From positions 868,001-932,000 of the forward strand of contig JANEZZ010001902.1 of NCBI GenBank assembly GCA_026122225.1: DNA of 64,000 nt. The letters run 5' to 3'. The translations under genes and the position numbers were made by a program. Shown here in pieces: positions 44,838-56,174 of this stretch. The number at the start of each line of letters is the position of its first letter. Positions within the stretch are counted from its first letter, which is position 1. Below the pieces are notes generated by a model. That model saw only the letters and a program-made list of their open reading frames with translations. It searched no databases and had not been told where the DNA came from. The DNA is from Heloderma charlesbogerti. Taxonomy: Eukaryota; Chordata; Lepidosauria; Squamata; Helodermatidae.

Positions 44838-44924
44838 TTCAGTCCCCTGTACATATCTGCTCAAAATAAGCTGAATTGAGTTCAGTGGGACTTACTTCTA
44901 GCAAAACTGAGAATAAGATTGCAG
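44838..44924. mobile_element. Short foldback element, ACTTACTTCTGA family
   Basis: It contains GAGTTCAGTGGGACTTACTTC, shared with 36955-36978, and ends GAATAAGATTGCAGTC. The left end is degraded. Confidence 0.5.
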
Positions 44925-45528
44925 TCTTTGTGATCTGTGGAAGGGAACAAAAAGTTGCCTTAAAATTAAATAAAGGGTTAAATATTTCATTGGAATAGAA
45001 TTTAATTCTTGGCATTTCATGTAAAGAACCACTGAAAGAGCTTACTCTTCAAATCTCGCATACCCAACCACTTTTCTTAGATGAATCATCTTTCAAAAAG
45101 TTTGAGCAATCAATCTAATTATTTAGAAAAATATTTGAAATTATATGTTTTGTTGAGAATTCTCTTGAGCGGAACATTCAGATCTGAATTTCAGAATTCT
45201 GCCAAGTAGCACAAGCCAAAGAAAAGACAAAGATTTTTAGTAACATCTTCAAAGCCTTTGGAGGCTGCTATTTAAGTCTGATACAGCACAATGTGCTTTA
45301 AAATTCTAGTAAGCTTAGTGTTTTGTACCATGGAATTGACATGCCAGCATGTCTGCCGACATCAGCAGATTTAAATCAAGTAACAAGAGTAGAACACTAG
45401 GAAAACTGATTGCTAAATATAATTGACAAAAGTTATTCTGACCATGAGAAAGATTAAACCTACTCTAATAAATGGATGGTCTCTTTGACTTAAGTAGATT
45501 TGGGGTCTGGTATAAATATATATATATG
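44925..45528. other. SRPX intron 1, no gene seen
   Basis: AT-rich sequence with a short TATATA run at about 45516-45527 immediately before the CR1 end. Confidence 0.5.
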
Positions 45529-45612
45529 AATCATAGAATCATAGAATACTAGGGTTGGAAGGGGCCTACAAGGCCATCAAGTCCAACCCCCTGCTCAATG
45601 CAGGAATCCAGG

Positions 45613-48343
45613 TCAGAGCATCCCTGACAGATGGCTGTCCAGCCTCGTCTTGAATGCCTCCAGTGTGGGAGAGCCCACCACCTCCCTAGGTAATTGGTTC
45701 CATTGTCGTATTGCTCCAACAGTCAGGACGTTTTTCCTGATGTTCAGCTGGAATCTGGCTTCCTGTAACTTGAGCCCATTATTCCATGTCCTGCACTCTG
45801 GGATGATCAAGAAGAGATCGTGGCCTTCCTCTCTGTGACAACCTTTCAAGTACTTGAAGAGTGCTATCATATCTCCCCTCAGTCTTCTCTTCTCAAGGCA
45901 AAAATGCCCAGATCTTTCAGTCTCTCCTCATAGGGCTTTGTTTCCAGTCCCCTGATTGTCTTTCTTTTCCTCCTCTGAACCCTCTCCAGCTTGTCTGCAT
46001 CCTTCTTAAAATGTGGTGCCCAGAACTGGACACAGTACTCCAGATGAGGCCTAACCAGTGCTGAGTAAAGGGGAACTAGTACTTCTCGGGATTTGGAAAC
46101 TATGCTTCTATTAATGCAGCCCAAAAGAGTATTTGCCTTTTTTGCAGCCACATCACAGTGTTGGCTCATATGCAGCTTGTGATCGACAACAATTCCAAGA
46201 TCCTTTTCTCTTGTAGTGTTGTTGAGCCACGTATCCCCCATCTTGTAACTGTGCATTTGGTTTCTTTTTCCTAGGTGCACAACTTGGCATTTATCCCTGT
46301 TAAATGTCATTCTGTTGTTTTCTGCCTAGCGCTCCAGTCTATCAAGATCACTTTGAATTTGGTTTCTGTCTTCCAAGGTATTAGCTATCCCACCCAATTT
46401 GGTGTCATCTGCAAATGTGATCAGCATTCCCTGCACCTCCTCCTCCAAGTCATTAATAAAAATGTTGAAGAGCACTGGGCCCAGGACTGAGCCCTGTGGT
46501 ACCCCGCTCATTAACTCTCCGCAGTTTGAGAAGATCCCATTCATAAGCACTCTTTGAGTCTGATTCTGTAGCCAACTGTGGATCTACCGGATCGTTGTTT
46601 CATCTAGCCCACTTTGAGCTAGTTTGCTCATCAAGAGATCATGGGGCACTTTGTCGAAAGCTTTGCTGAAGTTGAGGTATATTATGCCCACAGCATTCCC
46701 ACAGGCCACGAGGGAGGTTACTTGATCAAAAAATGAGATCAGATTCATCTGGCAGGATTTGTTTTTGACAAATCCATGTTGGCTTCGAGTAATCACTGCA
46801 TTGTTTTCAAGGTGCTTACAGATGGATTGCTTTATCATCCACTCCAGAATTTTCCCATGGATTGATGTCAGACTGACTGCTCTGTAGTTCCCAAGTTTCT
46901 CCTTTTTACCCTTTTTGAAGATAGTGACAACATTAGCCCTCCTTCAGTCATCTGGCACTTCCCCCATCCTCCATGATTGCTCAAAGAGAATAGACAGTGG
47001 TTCTGAGAGTTCTTCTGCCAGTTCCTTTATTACTCTAGGGTGCAGTTCATCTGGCCCTGGAGATTTGAACTCATTCAAAGTAATGAGGTGTTCCTTGACC
47101 ATATGTCTGTCGATCTCAAGCTGCAATCCTGCCCCTTCAGCCTGTATTTCGCCTTTGCCGGGGGGTCATAGACGCTCTTTTGGGAGAAGACTGAGCCAAA
47201 GTAGGAATTGAGCACCTCTGCCTTTTCTTTGTCATCTGTTATCATTTTGCCATCCTTATTTAATAGCTGAACAACCATTTATTTCCTCTGTCTTTTACTT
47301 TGCACGTAGCTGAATAAAGCCTTTTTGTTGCTTTTAGCATCCCTCAATAACCTCCACTTGTTCTCAGCTTTAGTCTTCCTGGTGCCATCCCCACAATTCT
47401 GTGCTCCCTGCCTGTACTCTTCCTTTATTGCTAGGCCTTCTTTCCACTTCCTGTATGTGACCTTTTTTGTTTTCAGGTCATGTCTAAGCTTTTTGTGAAG
47501 CCACATTGGCTTCTTCTGTTGTCTTCCACCTTTTCTTCTTGTTGGAATTGTTTGTAATTGTGCCTTGAGACTTTCCTTTTTTAAAAGCTCCCACCCATCT
47601 TGGACTCCTTTTCTCGTTAGCGTCACTTGCCATGGGACCTTACTGATCATTGTTCTGAGTTTATTAAAATCAGCTTTCCTAAAATCCAGGGTACGCGTTT
47701 GACTACACTTGGCTTTTGCTTCCCTTAGAACCAAGAACTCAAGTATAACGTGGTTGCTTTCCCCCAGAGTTCCTGTAACTGCTACTTTATCCACTAAGTC
47801 ATCTCTGTTGGTTAGGATCAAGTCAAGGAGAGCCGATGCTCTAGTTCCTTCCTCTACTTTCTGTAGGAGGAAGTTATCCGCCACACAAGTCAGGAATTTC
47901 CTGGAGGGGCCATGTTTTGCAGAACTTGTCTCCCAACAAATATCAGGGAAATTGAAGTCCCCCATTACTACCACATCATGCTTCCTTGAAACATTGGCTA
48001 TTTGCTTTTCAAAAGTTTCATCCTCGTCTTCTCCTTGATTGGGTGGCCGGTAGTAGACTCCAACCACCAGGTTCCTTTTATTCTTTGCTCCATTTATTTT
48101 GATCCCGATGCTCTTGATGGGACTACCAAGCTCATCCTCCTGTATTTCTGTGCAGGGATATGTATTTTTCACATACCGTGCAACCCCACCTCCCTTTCTG
48201 TTCCTCCTGTTCTTTTTGAACAAGTTATATCCTTCAACTGCTGTATTCCAGTCATGAGAGTCATCCCACCAAGTCTCAGTTATACCAAAGTCATAATTTC
48301 CCTCTTGTATTAAGAGTTCAAGTTTGTTCTGTTTGTTTCCCAT
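45613..48343 (-). pseudogene. CR1 ORF2: endonuclease and reverse transcriptase, inactivated
   Basis: 48343-47279 is a 354-codon open stretch. It starts within LYTNAQSMGNKQ and carries endonuclease boxes ITETWWDDSHDW, VVGVYYRPPNQ, VVMGDFNFPDICW and ESNHVILEF (family SDH, here SNH). Then come RT pieces in several frames: FKSPGPDELHPRVIKEL (about 47100), IIYLNFSKAFDKVPHDLL (about 46670), GVPQGSVLGPVLFNIFINDL (about 46500) and TFADDTKLGG (about 46410). The C-terminal part has LERVQRRKRKTIRGL and ends HLSGML at 45613. Motif A has N where the catalytic D is expected (LNFSKAF for LDFSKAF). At least four stops or shifts are present. Confidence 0.88.
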
Positions 48344-48666
48344 ACTCTGGGCATTAGTATATAGACATCAAAGACTATGTGCTTCATAGTCTGGCTTTCT
48401 TCCTACATGTGTCTGAAGACTCTTATTGGGTGCTATTAGAGCTGTTCTCTCCGTTGTGGTGCATGAGCCTTCGTCCATTGTTACCCCCAACTTTACATCT
48501 CCCTTCCCCGTAGGATTCAGTTTAAAGCCCTCCTGATGAAGATCTTCATGCTGTGGCCAAATACATTCTTCCCAACCTTTGTGAGGTGCAACCCCTCCCT
48601 TGCCAACAGCCCATCTTCCAGGAAGTATAGCCCGTGGTCCCAGAATCCAAATCTCTCACGCCGGCA

Positions 48667-49468
48667 CTACCTTTGTAGCCAGTCATTCACCCGGAGTATT
48701 TTTCGTTCCCTTTCTAGCCCTCTTGTAACTACTGGAAGGATGGATGAGAAAAGTATCTGGGCCCCAAAGTTCTTGAGTTGCCTTCCCAAAGCTTCAAAGT
48801 CTGACGTGATTTCTTCGTAGCTCCGCTTGGCGGTATCATTTGTTCCTACATGGATGAGAAGAAAGGGATACCTGTCAGTGGGCTTTATCAGTGCAGGCAA
48901 CCTTTCAGTCACGTCTCTAATCCGTCCTCCCGGGAGACAACATACCTGGCGAGTCCACGGGTCTTCGTGACATACTTGGGTCTTGATCCCACGCAGCAAG
49001 GAGTCTCCCACGACTACTACTCTTCTCTTCTTGTTGTTGTAGGCCTGGGTTTCATCGCCTCTGCTTGACTGACCTTCAGCCTCTTGCTCACTCTCATGCA
49101 GGTTCCCCTGTAATTCTTCCTCTGCAGGCTGTCCTCCAGTCTCATCCTCAAGTACCTGGAATCGGTTCCACAGCTCCACTGCTTCCACTGATGCAGAGTG
49201 GCGTCTAGTTCTTCTTCTCCTAACTGTCACCCTTTTCCAAGGAGTATCCTCTACTGCATTTTTCCTCACCTCAGCATTTCCCACTTCTGCCTCAGCTTGC
49301 TGTTGCTCTTCAAGCTCTTGTTCTTCACTTTGCTGCTATAGTTCCACGGTTCTATCCAAGAGCTTTTTGTGCTCTTATTCCCCGGAGGGTTGACAGTCGC
49401 CGCTCCAGTCCTCTTACTTTTTTTCCCAGCAGCGTGATCAACTTGCACTTGTTGCAGGTGTAGGCCAT
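48667..49468 (-). pseudogene. CR1 ORF1: zinc-finger/esterase-like protein, disrupted
   Basis: The 5' part encodes CKVC and CNKC pairs around the ATG at 49468, as in the zinc-binding N-terminus of CR1 ORF1. A frameshift and an in-frame TAG lie near 49340-49400. From 49284 the frame is open for 205 codons and carries an SGNH-hydrolase (esterase) domain: VVVVGDSLLRGIK (catalytic Ser block), CLPGGRIRDV and LLIHVGTNDTAK. Confidence 0.8.
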
Positions 49469-49535
49469 GTTGTTCTCAGGCAAGAAAACAAACATTGCAC
49501 ACACCTTGCAGGTCACCACCACTGATAAATATGGT

Positions 49536-50389
49536 AAGTGGTCTCCTATAAAATAAAGGAATATTATTTTCTAAAGCATTATCATTTTCTGCACAATGAT
49601 TATATAGCTGTTACTCATTTGTTGCATATGATTCAGAATCTTTTTCTCAGGATAGCACCTTTTTTGGAAGGAAATTGCGTTTTGTAGCACTCAAACAGCA
49701 TTATAGTAATTACTGGGAAAATGTGATCACCCTGCCCCCCTCCCCCAAACACACAGAGGAGTCAGTTGTAATTATGACTACCCTGCGAAGCCTGGTTACA
49801 TTAGTGTCATGGGTACTTATTGGATAGTAACTGTGATGTCACTAGTGGTGAGTAACACTGCACCCGTTCTCATGCTTGCATCATTTTGTGAACTTTTAGA
49901 GCTTTTACTACTTAAAAAATGTTTTGAAAGGCTGAGCACTCAAGGGTGGGAGCACTCAAGTAGCCCTTAAAAAAAGGGTAACATTCATAAACTCTCGCCA
50001 ACAGCAGTTACTCATCTCCTTGTTAGTGTTGCTGTAGCAATGATTTGTAGTTTATGGTTTCATGTTTCCTACAACTATGTATTCCTGCCATAGGGTATGT
50101 AACTTCACATGATAGGACTCACACAGGGTAATGGTGGCTGGCTTTTAAGGCAGCTCCATAAGGGTTATATTTCCCTTGTATCACGAGAATAGCATAGTCC
50201 ACAACTCTGGTTATATCATTGCTGGTGATTTCTTCATGCTGAGCAGGGGTGTTGTTAGGGGGTGGGCTGACATGGGCCCCGGATCTTTTTTGAGTTGTGA
50301 CCTGGATCTTTTGAACTGTTATAATTGCCTTTTTTTTTTTTACATTTTCCCATTGACTTGCATTGGAAAACAAACAGCCATAACTTTTT
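49536..50389. other. SRPX intron 1, no gene seen
   Basis: No gene is supported. The last ~150 bases lead into the tandem array; a T-run is at about 50329-50341. Confidence 0.5.
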
Positions 50390-51165
50390 TAGTTTGCATG
50401 ATAAATACATGAAATTTGGAGAACTGGTAGCCCCCATGGAGCTGATTGAATCTGCCTGAAATTAGGCAGTTAGGTGCAGTGGCTTTTGTGCTAGTCACAG
50501 ATAAAATTTGGTATTTTCAAGAAAATCTGTCAAAGCAAAGAGCTATAATTTTTTTGTGCTTCCACATAAGTGCATAGCGTTTAGGGACCAGGCAACCCCA
50601 ATAGAGCTGTCTGAATCTGCCAAATTTCAGACAGTTAGGCCTAGTAGCTTTTGTGCTAGCCACAGATAAAACGTGCTTTTTTCAAGAAAATGTGTCAAAG
50701 CAAAGAGCTATAATTTTTTTGCTCTTCCACATAAGTGCATGGAATTTGGAGACCTGGCAGCCCCCATGGAGCTGATTGAACCTGCCACATTTCAGGCAGT
50801 TAGGTCTGGTGGTTTTTGTGCTGGTCACAAGTAAAATTGGTTATTTTCAAGAAAATCTGTCAAAGCAAAGAGCTATATGTTTTTTGTGCTTCCACATATG
50901 TCCATGGAATTTGGGGACCTGGCAGCCCCCATGGAGCTGACTGAACCTGCCAAATTTCAGACAGTTAGGTCCAGTGGTTTTTGTGCTAGCCACAGGTAAA
51001 AATTGCTTTCTTCAAGAAAATCTGTCAAAGTAAAGAGCTATAATTTTTTTTTGTGCTTCTATATACATGCATGGAATTTAGGGACCTGGCTGACTGAACC
51101 TGCTAAATTTCAGGCAGCTAGGTCCAGTGGCTTTTGTGCTAGCCATCTGTAAAGTTTCCTTTTCT
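50390..51165. repeat. Tandem array, ~165-bp monomer, about 4.7 copies
   Basis: Monomer starts fall at about 50399, 50563, 50728, 50893 and 51060 (spacings 165, 165, 165-167). Each unit carries TGCATGGAATTTGGGGACC, TGGCAGCCCCCATGGAGCTG, CTGCCAAATTTCAG, TTTTTGTGCTAGCCACAG and AAGAAAATCTGTCAAAGC, then CAAAGAGCTATAATTTTTT. Units differ at scattered sites; the last one has a deletion. No ORF runs through. Confidence 0.88.
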
Positions 51166-52091
51166 CAAAGACTAAAACAAAAAGTAAAAAACAGTCAAGC
51201 CACATGGTGGATTAGAAATCCTAATCAGAAGGTGTTTAAGGTGACCATTAGGAGGTCATTATCCCTAATCTCTGGTGTAGGTTTTTTTTGAGGTGCAGAA
51301 AACCTCTCTCCCCCTACTTTTCTGCTTTTACATGCGCACTGTTGGGAGCTTGCTTGCAATGAAATTTTGAAGAGGGAGAAGGAAGGGAAGAAAGAGCTCC
51401 ATGTGAAATACTGGTATTTCACACAGAATCCGATTTTACTGCCCCAAACTGGAACCATTGGCTTCTGCAGTAGTTTAGTAGCTTCAGTACAGCAAAGGAT
51501 CCAATCAGCCTCCACAAACGTCTTTCTCCCCCTCCACTTTAATTTCTCCTAAATAGCTGTAGGACTCAAATTATTCCAAAAGGAGAGTTAGGACTATGTG
51601 GCGTCATGATCGAAGAACTGCTGAGGCTTTTTAATAGGTTCTGCAGTTTTAAAAATGCTAGAAAAAGCCCTCAGCCACCTCAGCTCATGAAGTTAATTTA
51701 TGTGCAGTCCTTGCAAACCCTCCACAGCCTCCTAAATTCCTCTGACTACCTCTCTGAAAGGAGCCACTTGGCTTAGGGAATTCTTTCTACCTCCTACCCC
51801 CCTGCATTTCCAGTCACCATTCTTCTTTTCTTCTTCCTTCCCCTCCCCTATCCTGTTCTTCCTTTCTCTTCTTTATTCCACCCAGAGCATATCTTGAGGA
51901 ATTCTTAAAGAGAATTCTCTTTGGTGGGCAAGAGAAGTTCTGAACTGTATTTGACTTTATACAAACAGACAAGAGGGTTGGTTTTTCTCCTTCTCCTCAC
52001 TCAAGTCTTTGAGAAAAGTGGGTTCACATGGTTGCAGAGAAACAAATCTGGGGCTGTTTTGTTTGGCAGTTGCCATTATCCAGCAATAGGA
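51166..52091. other. SRPX intron 1, no gene seen
   Basis: A pyrimidine-rich tract at about 51785-51885 is the only notable composition feature. Confidence 0.5.
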
Positions 52092-52291
52092 AGGGCTGCA
52101 GCTCAGTGGCAGAGCACATGTGTGGCATGCAGACGGTCCCAGGTTCAATCCCCAGCATCTCCAGGTAGGGCTAGGAAAGACTCCTTCCTGAAACCCTGGA
52201 AAGCTGCTGCTGCCAGTCAGTGTCAACAGTACTGCACTAGATGGACCCAGGGACTGACCCAGTCAGTATAAGGCAGCTTCCTATGTTCCTC
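52092..52291 (+). mobile_element. tRNA-derived SINE
   Basis: A-box-like GCTCAGTGGCAGAGC and B-box-like GGTTCAATCCC (52142-52152) form a tRNA-like head. The body is AGGGCTAGGAAAGACTCC, the tail AGTATAAGGCAGCTTCCTA. The reverse copy is at 6968-7140. It is not a functional tRNA because no cloverleaf 3' half is kept. Confidence 0.75.
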
Positions 52292-52369
52292 TGAACAAAA
52301 AGCTTTAATAAAAATAGGAGCTTTGGGTTTGTTTTTTTAAGTGGAGGGGAGATAAATATTGCTAATTTA

Positions 52370-52448
52370 TGCAATCCTATGTATGCCTACTGAGAAGTCA
52401 CATTATGTTTAATGAGGCTTACCCTCAGAAAAGTGTGCATAGGATTCC
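52370..52448. mobile_element. Short foldback element, ACTTACTTCTGA family
   Basis: The ends TGCAATCCTATGTATGCC and GTGTGCATAGGATTCCA form inverted repeats around AATGAGGCTTACCCTCAG. Confidence 0.65.
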
Positions 52449-52963
52449 AGCACAAGTTACTTTTGCAGGGAGGTTTGCACCTTGATATTCTGCAAGTTTA
52501 CTCAGAAATATGTTCTGAGTTGTGAGCATGGTACTGCAGGCTTAATCAGCGCCTACCCAATTCTGTCTAATGAACTGACTACCCTTTCAGCTCAGTCCTA
52601 TTCATGTTTTGTCGTGTGTGTGTATGTTTGCATGAACTCTAGCTTCAGTGGTGAGGGAAAGGCACTTAGTACATGCTCAGCGTTTCTCCATAACTTAGCC
52701 CTAGTTTTGAAAACAGACTCATTGGCTGAATCCTGGTGAAGCCTTGGCACAAATGAAGTTATGGGGAGGAAGATACAATGAGAGCTTGTGCATAACAAGG
52801 AGGAGTTAGAGGAGAGTTGCACAACACAAGACATCTGTTTTGATGAAGAGTTGCTGGAGGAGGGTAGGATGAGGAGGGATGGTTGCATGGAAGGGAATAG
52901 AATTGGTAGGGGGAGAATGGTGAAAGAAAAGCATTCTGCATATGCTCAGAGGCACTCTTATGT

Positions 52964-53115
52964 TTAAGAACATAAGAAGAGCCGTGCTGCGTCAGACCAA
53001 GGTCCATCTAGTCCAGCATTCTGTTCACACAATAGCCAACTAGATGCCCACAGGAAACCCACAAGCAGGACATGAGTGCAATAGCACCTTCCCATCCATG
53101 TTCCCCTGCTGCTAA
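52964..53115 (-). mobile_element. CR1-like LINE 3' fragment
   Basis: It carries TAAGAACATAAGAAGAGCCG, TCAGACCAAGGTCCATCTAG and ACCCACAAGCAGGACATGAG. The same family as 8723-8935. Confidence 0.65.
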
Positions 53116-53450
53116 CAGTGGTGAAATGTAAATATATTCTAGTCATTCTAAATTTGCATGCATGTATATCCTTCAGAAACTTTGCAGGTTTCTTGCCTTG
53201 GAGACACCTCTAATGACCTATGCATTTTCATACAGATTTACCCAAAAACTATTGGGGAAGCAGTGAAGGGAAAGCAAATCAGTCCCTCCTCCAAACTGGA
53301 GAACTCCCCTTCCACATGAACTGGTACACCTATCCTTCTGAAACTTTGCTGGTTTCTTACTTTGGGACAACCCTAGGCTGTCTGTAATTTTCAGAACAAT
53401 GGTCCACAAGGAACATAGGGAGATTAGTATGGCCTCTTATACATGTGTGG

Positions 53451-53824
53451 AATCACCACACACCGCGATAGGGGCCGCGGTGGCTTAGTGGTTAAGACGC
53501 TGAACTGCAGACTGGAAGGTTGGCAGGTCAGCAGTTCGAGACCCGAGTGCTGCGTGACGGAGTGAGCTCCTGTCTTCAGTCCCAGCTTCTGCCAACCTAG
53601 CAGTTCGAAAGCAAGAAATTGCAAGTAGATAAATAGGTACCGCCTCGGCGGGAAAGGTAACAGTGTTCCGTGCACCTCGGTGTTCAGTCATGCCAGCCAC
53701 ATGACCACGGAAGCGTCTTCGGACAGCGCTGGCTCTTCGGCTTAGAAACGGGGATGAGCACCGCACCCTAGAGTCGGACACGACTGGTTGGGGACACCTC
53801 TACCTTTTACCTTTAATCACCACA
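53451..53824 (+). mobile_element. Sauria-type SINE with 10-bp target-site duplication
   Basis: The tRNA-like head (GCGGTGGCTTAGTGGTTAAG, GGTCAGCAGTTCGAGACCC) is followed by a roughly 230-bp body. The tail GAGTCGGACACGACTGG shares AGTCGGACACGACT with the 3' ends of both BovB copies. It ends with a TACCTTTTACCTTT-like run. Target duplication AATCACCACA lies at 53451-53460 and 53815-53824. Sauria SINEs are squamate-specific and mobilised by BovB (established knowledge). An antisense ORF across it (53485-53781) is meaningless. Confidence 0.88.
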
Positions 53825-54219
53825 TGCCCTCCCCCTATATATATATATGAGGTGCGCTTAGACTCAGATATGGAGATAGGTATATACAAATTTGTGTTAT
53901 AGGCCTGTGCCCCTGATCTTTTAAGAACCTAGAAACGCCCCTGGTGCTGAGACTGTTATACTGATTTCACAATTGCCCTTCTATGCAGCGTGGATTTATG
54001 GGGTAAGCCTGGGCATCCTGTGAAGGTGGAGAAGAGATATGCATCCAACCCATGAAAAAACAGCCCATGCGCACCCTTTCACTAAAGCCAGTTGAATCCC
54101 ATTGATTACTGATATGTCAAGTTGACAGGCCTTTGGTTCTCACAGCAAAGCTGAAAACTGGGTGTGGATAGTTAAAACAAATTATAGATTTTCTTCTGAT
54201 TTTACTAGAGATTTTAGGG

Positions 54220-54500
54220 AGGTCTGGATTTTATGGTTCACTCTTCTGCGACCTGAGTTCAATCCCAGTGGAAGCTGGGTCCCAGATAGCCGGCTCAGGT
54301 CAACTCAGCCTTCCATCCTTCCGAGGTCGGTAAAATGAGTACCCAGCTTGCTGGGGGGAAAGGTAGTCACGACTGGGGAAGGCAATGGCAAACCACCCCA
54401 CTATAGTCTGCCATGAAAACGCCAGCGTAAGCGGCGTCCCTCTAGGGGTCAGTAATGACCCGGTGCTTGCACAAGAGGAACCTTTCCTTCCTTTCCTTGT
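54220..54500 (+). mobile_element. tRNA-derived SINE with CTTTC-rich tail
   Basis: It contains B-box-like GAGTTCAATCCCAG and then GGTCGGTAAAATGAGTACC. Next are GGGGAAGGCAATGGCAAACC and GGTCAGTAATGACCCGGTGC, with a CCTTTCCTTCC-type tail. The end resembles RTE/BovB-type SINE tails but differs from the Sauria SINE nearby. The left limit is approximate. Confidence 0.7.
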
Positions 54501-55439
54501 GCATCTTAGGAATGCCTAAGCATGGAAAGAAAAGAAAAATATAGATGTTTAGTTAAGCATAAGACCTTTATACTCAAATTAAATTTACATCTTTTAATAC
54601 CTTTCTCAGGGGCATTCTTCAGTAAAGATATATGATATGCTGCTATGTATAGTAGAGTGGATTTCAAGCATTTTTCCTTCAGGGAATCCATTGACTTGTC
54701 TGCTGAGAAGCCTCTGCACACCTGCCAGCATGTAGGTCTGTTGAACCTAGCTGTTGATCAGCAAGGACTGAAAGACTGACTTAAAAAGTGCCTAGCACTC
54801 CTCTACGGTTGCACGTTGTAGGTACTGATTGATTATGGGGGCAAGTGGTCTCCTGGGCAACACCTCCAGCATTACTGATTTCATTGAAGGATGCCTGGAA
54901 AGTTTTTGAGGAGCCTCAGAGTTCCTAGGAACATAAACCCACTGCTTTAGTGAATGATGTGTGGTGGTGGGATTAGAAGATAGCTTAGATCCATGGATCC
55001 TTGTGTGCTGTAGCTGGTTGTGAATATGCTGTTGCGTAAAAGACTCTCCACATGTACACTTGCCAAAGAGAAGAGTTGATGCTATTAGCTTACCTACCCC
55101 TGTCATACAGGTGACCAGCTCAGTTGAAGTTTATTGTGCCAGTCATCTGTTAGGAAGTTACGTGTATTAATCCAATCCATCAAGGATCTCTGTTACAATC
55201 ATGAGTGTTGGTATGGGGAGTCTGATGCTTTTTTTTACCCCAAATACATTCCTTTTTTTTTTTTTGCATATTTAGGTCCCAATCCAGAAAAGGTTGTTTT
55301 CACCAGTGTATGGCAATTGCTGAATCAGAGTGAAATCTATAAGTCTTGTTTTGGATATTTATCTTGTTTGGGGTATTTATTTTAAAGTAGTGTACAATTC
55401 TAATGATTTCTGATAACATGTATATCTGATAACATAACA
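54501..55439. other. SRPX intron 1, no gene seen
   Basis: No gene or named repeat; a T-run is at about 55253-55265. Confidence 0.5.
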
Positions 55440-55517
55440 TTTCCTGCATTGAGCAGGGGGTTGGACTCGATGGCCTTGTAGGCCCCTTCCAACCATACTA
55501 TTCTATGATTCTATGTA
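55440..55517 (+). mobile_element. CR1 LINE 3' tail
   Basis: TTCCTGCATTGAGCAGGGGG, then GTTGGACTCGATGGCC, ending CTATTCTATGATTCTATG. It is in the opposite orientation to the CR1 at 45529. Confidence 0.85.
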
Positions 55518-56114
55518 ATTGTGTTCCAGATCCATACAGGTAAGCCATTTTTGTATATTCTTGATCTTCAGTAATTAAGGAAGATGCTATTTTGATTGAC
55601 TGGAATAGCATGGTGGTAAAATTGATGTAACCATCATTTTAGTTGCATAGGCTGTGCTGAATAACGACAATTAAGCACAGTCACACTATAAATGTATCTA
55701 GAATGGTTGTTACATTCTGCCTCTGCAGCTGGTTGCTATGATGGCTGATGCATCCACTTGCATCTTTGAACTATCTTATAGTGAAATCTTCTTAAGGCTT
55801 GAATAAGACCTTGATTTGTGATGGAAGTTCCCTACAGGATGAACTGTAGTCTTCTTTGAGTCAATATATATTGGGAAACAATTAGACTTCAATAAATTTA
55901 AACATGTTTAAATCCATAGTTTTACCAATTTCACTATAAAGTGATTTTGCTGCAAGTCTAATAAACATAAAAGCTTATGCAATTTACCTTGCTCTAGGAT
56001 GTTTGTTACATCCTGATTCTGCCTTTGCTCATCTTTGCAAAAGCTTTTCTTATTCTTTTCAAATGTATTCTATTTCCTTTCTCGCTGCAGTTCTTCTCTT
56101 ATTTTGTATTGTAG

Positions 56115-56174
56115 GATCGGGATACTCACCCTTAGAAGACGATGAAGATGTATATGCACGCAATAGATATAAAG
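56115..56174 (+). CDS. SRPX: SRPX exon 2, 60 nt
   Basis: The acceptor TTATTTTGTATTGTAG and donor AAAG|GTGAAT bound a 60-nt exon. With the G carried from exon 1 it reads GSGYSPLEDDEDVY and ends RNRYK plus one base. The GSG.SPLEDDE...RYK arrangement is the conserved acidic linker between the signal peptide and first sushi domain of SRPX. The phase fits exon 1 (phase 1 in) and exon 3 (phase 1 out). The larger ORF around it starts in the intron and is a shadow. Confidence 0.88.

Larger units (their letters stand above)
45529..49535 (-). mobile_element. Near full-length CR1 LINE
   Basis: A minus-strand element of about 4.0 kb. The 3' end (45529) has the typical GATTCTATGATTC-type repeat and GGTTGGAAGGGGCCTACAAG. 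It carries both CR1 ORFs, each with stops and shifts. The 5' limit is approximate; CR1 makes no clear target duplication. It is antisense to SRPX. Confidence 0.88.

Noticed and set aside
47709..48313. Plus-strand ORFs of about 100 codons
   Set aside because: Antisense shadows of CR1 ORF2.
50390..51165. CRISPR-like array
   Set aside because: This is vertebrate DNA; units are contiguous 165-bp monomers without the repeat-spacer alternation.
52092..52160. tRNA gene
   Set aside because: The A and B boxes belong to a SINE head; the 3' half of a tRNA and the acceptor stem are absent.
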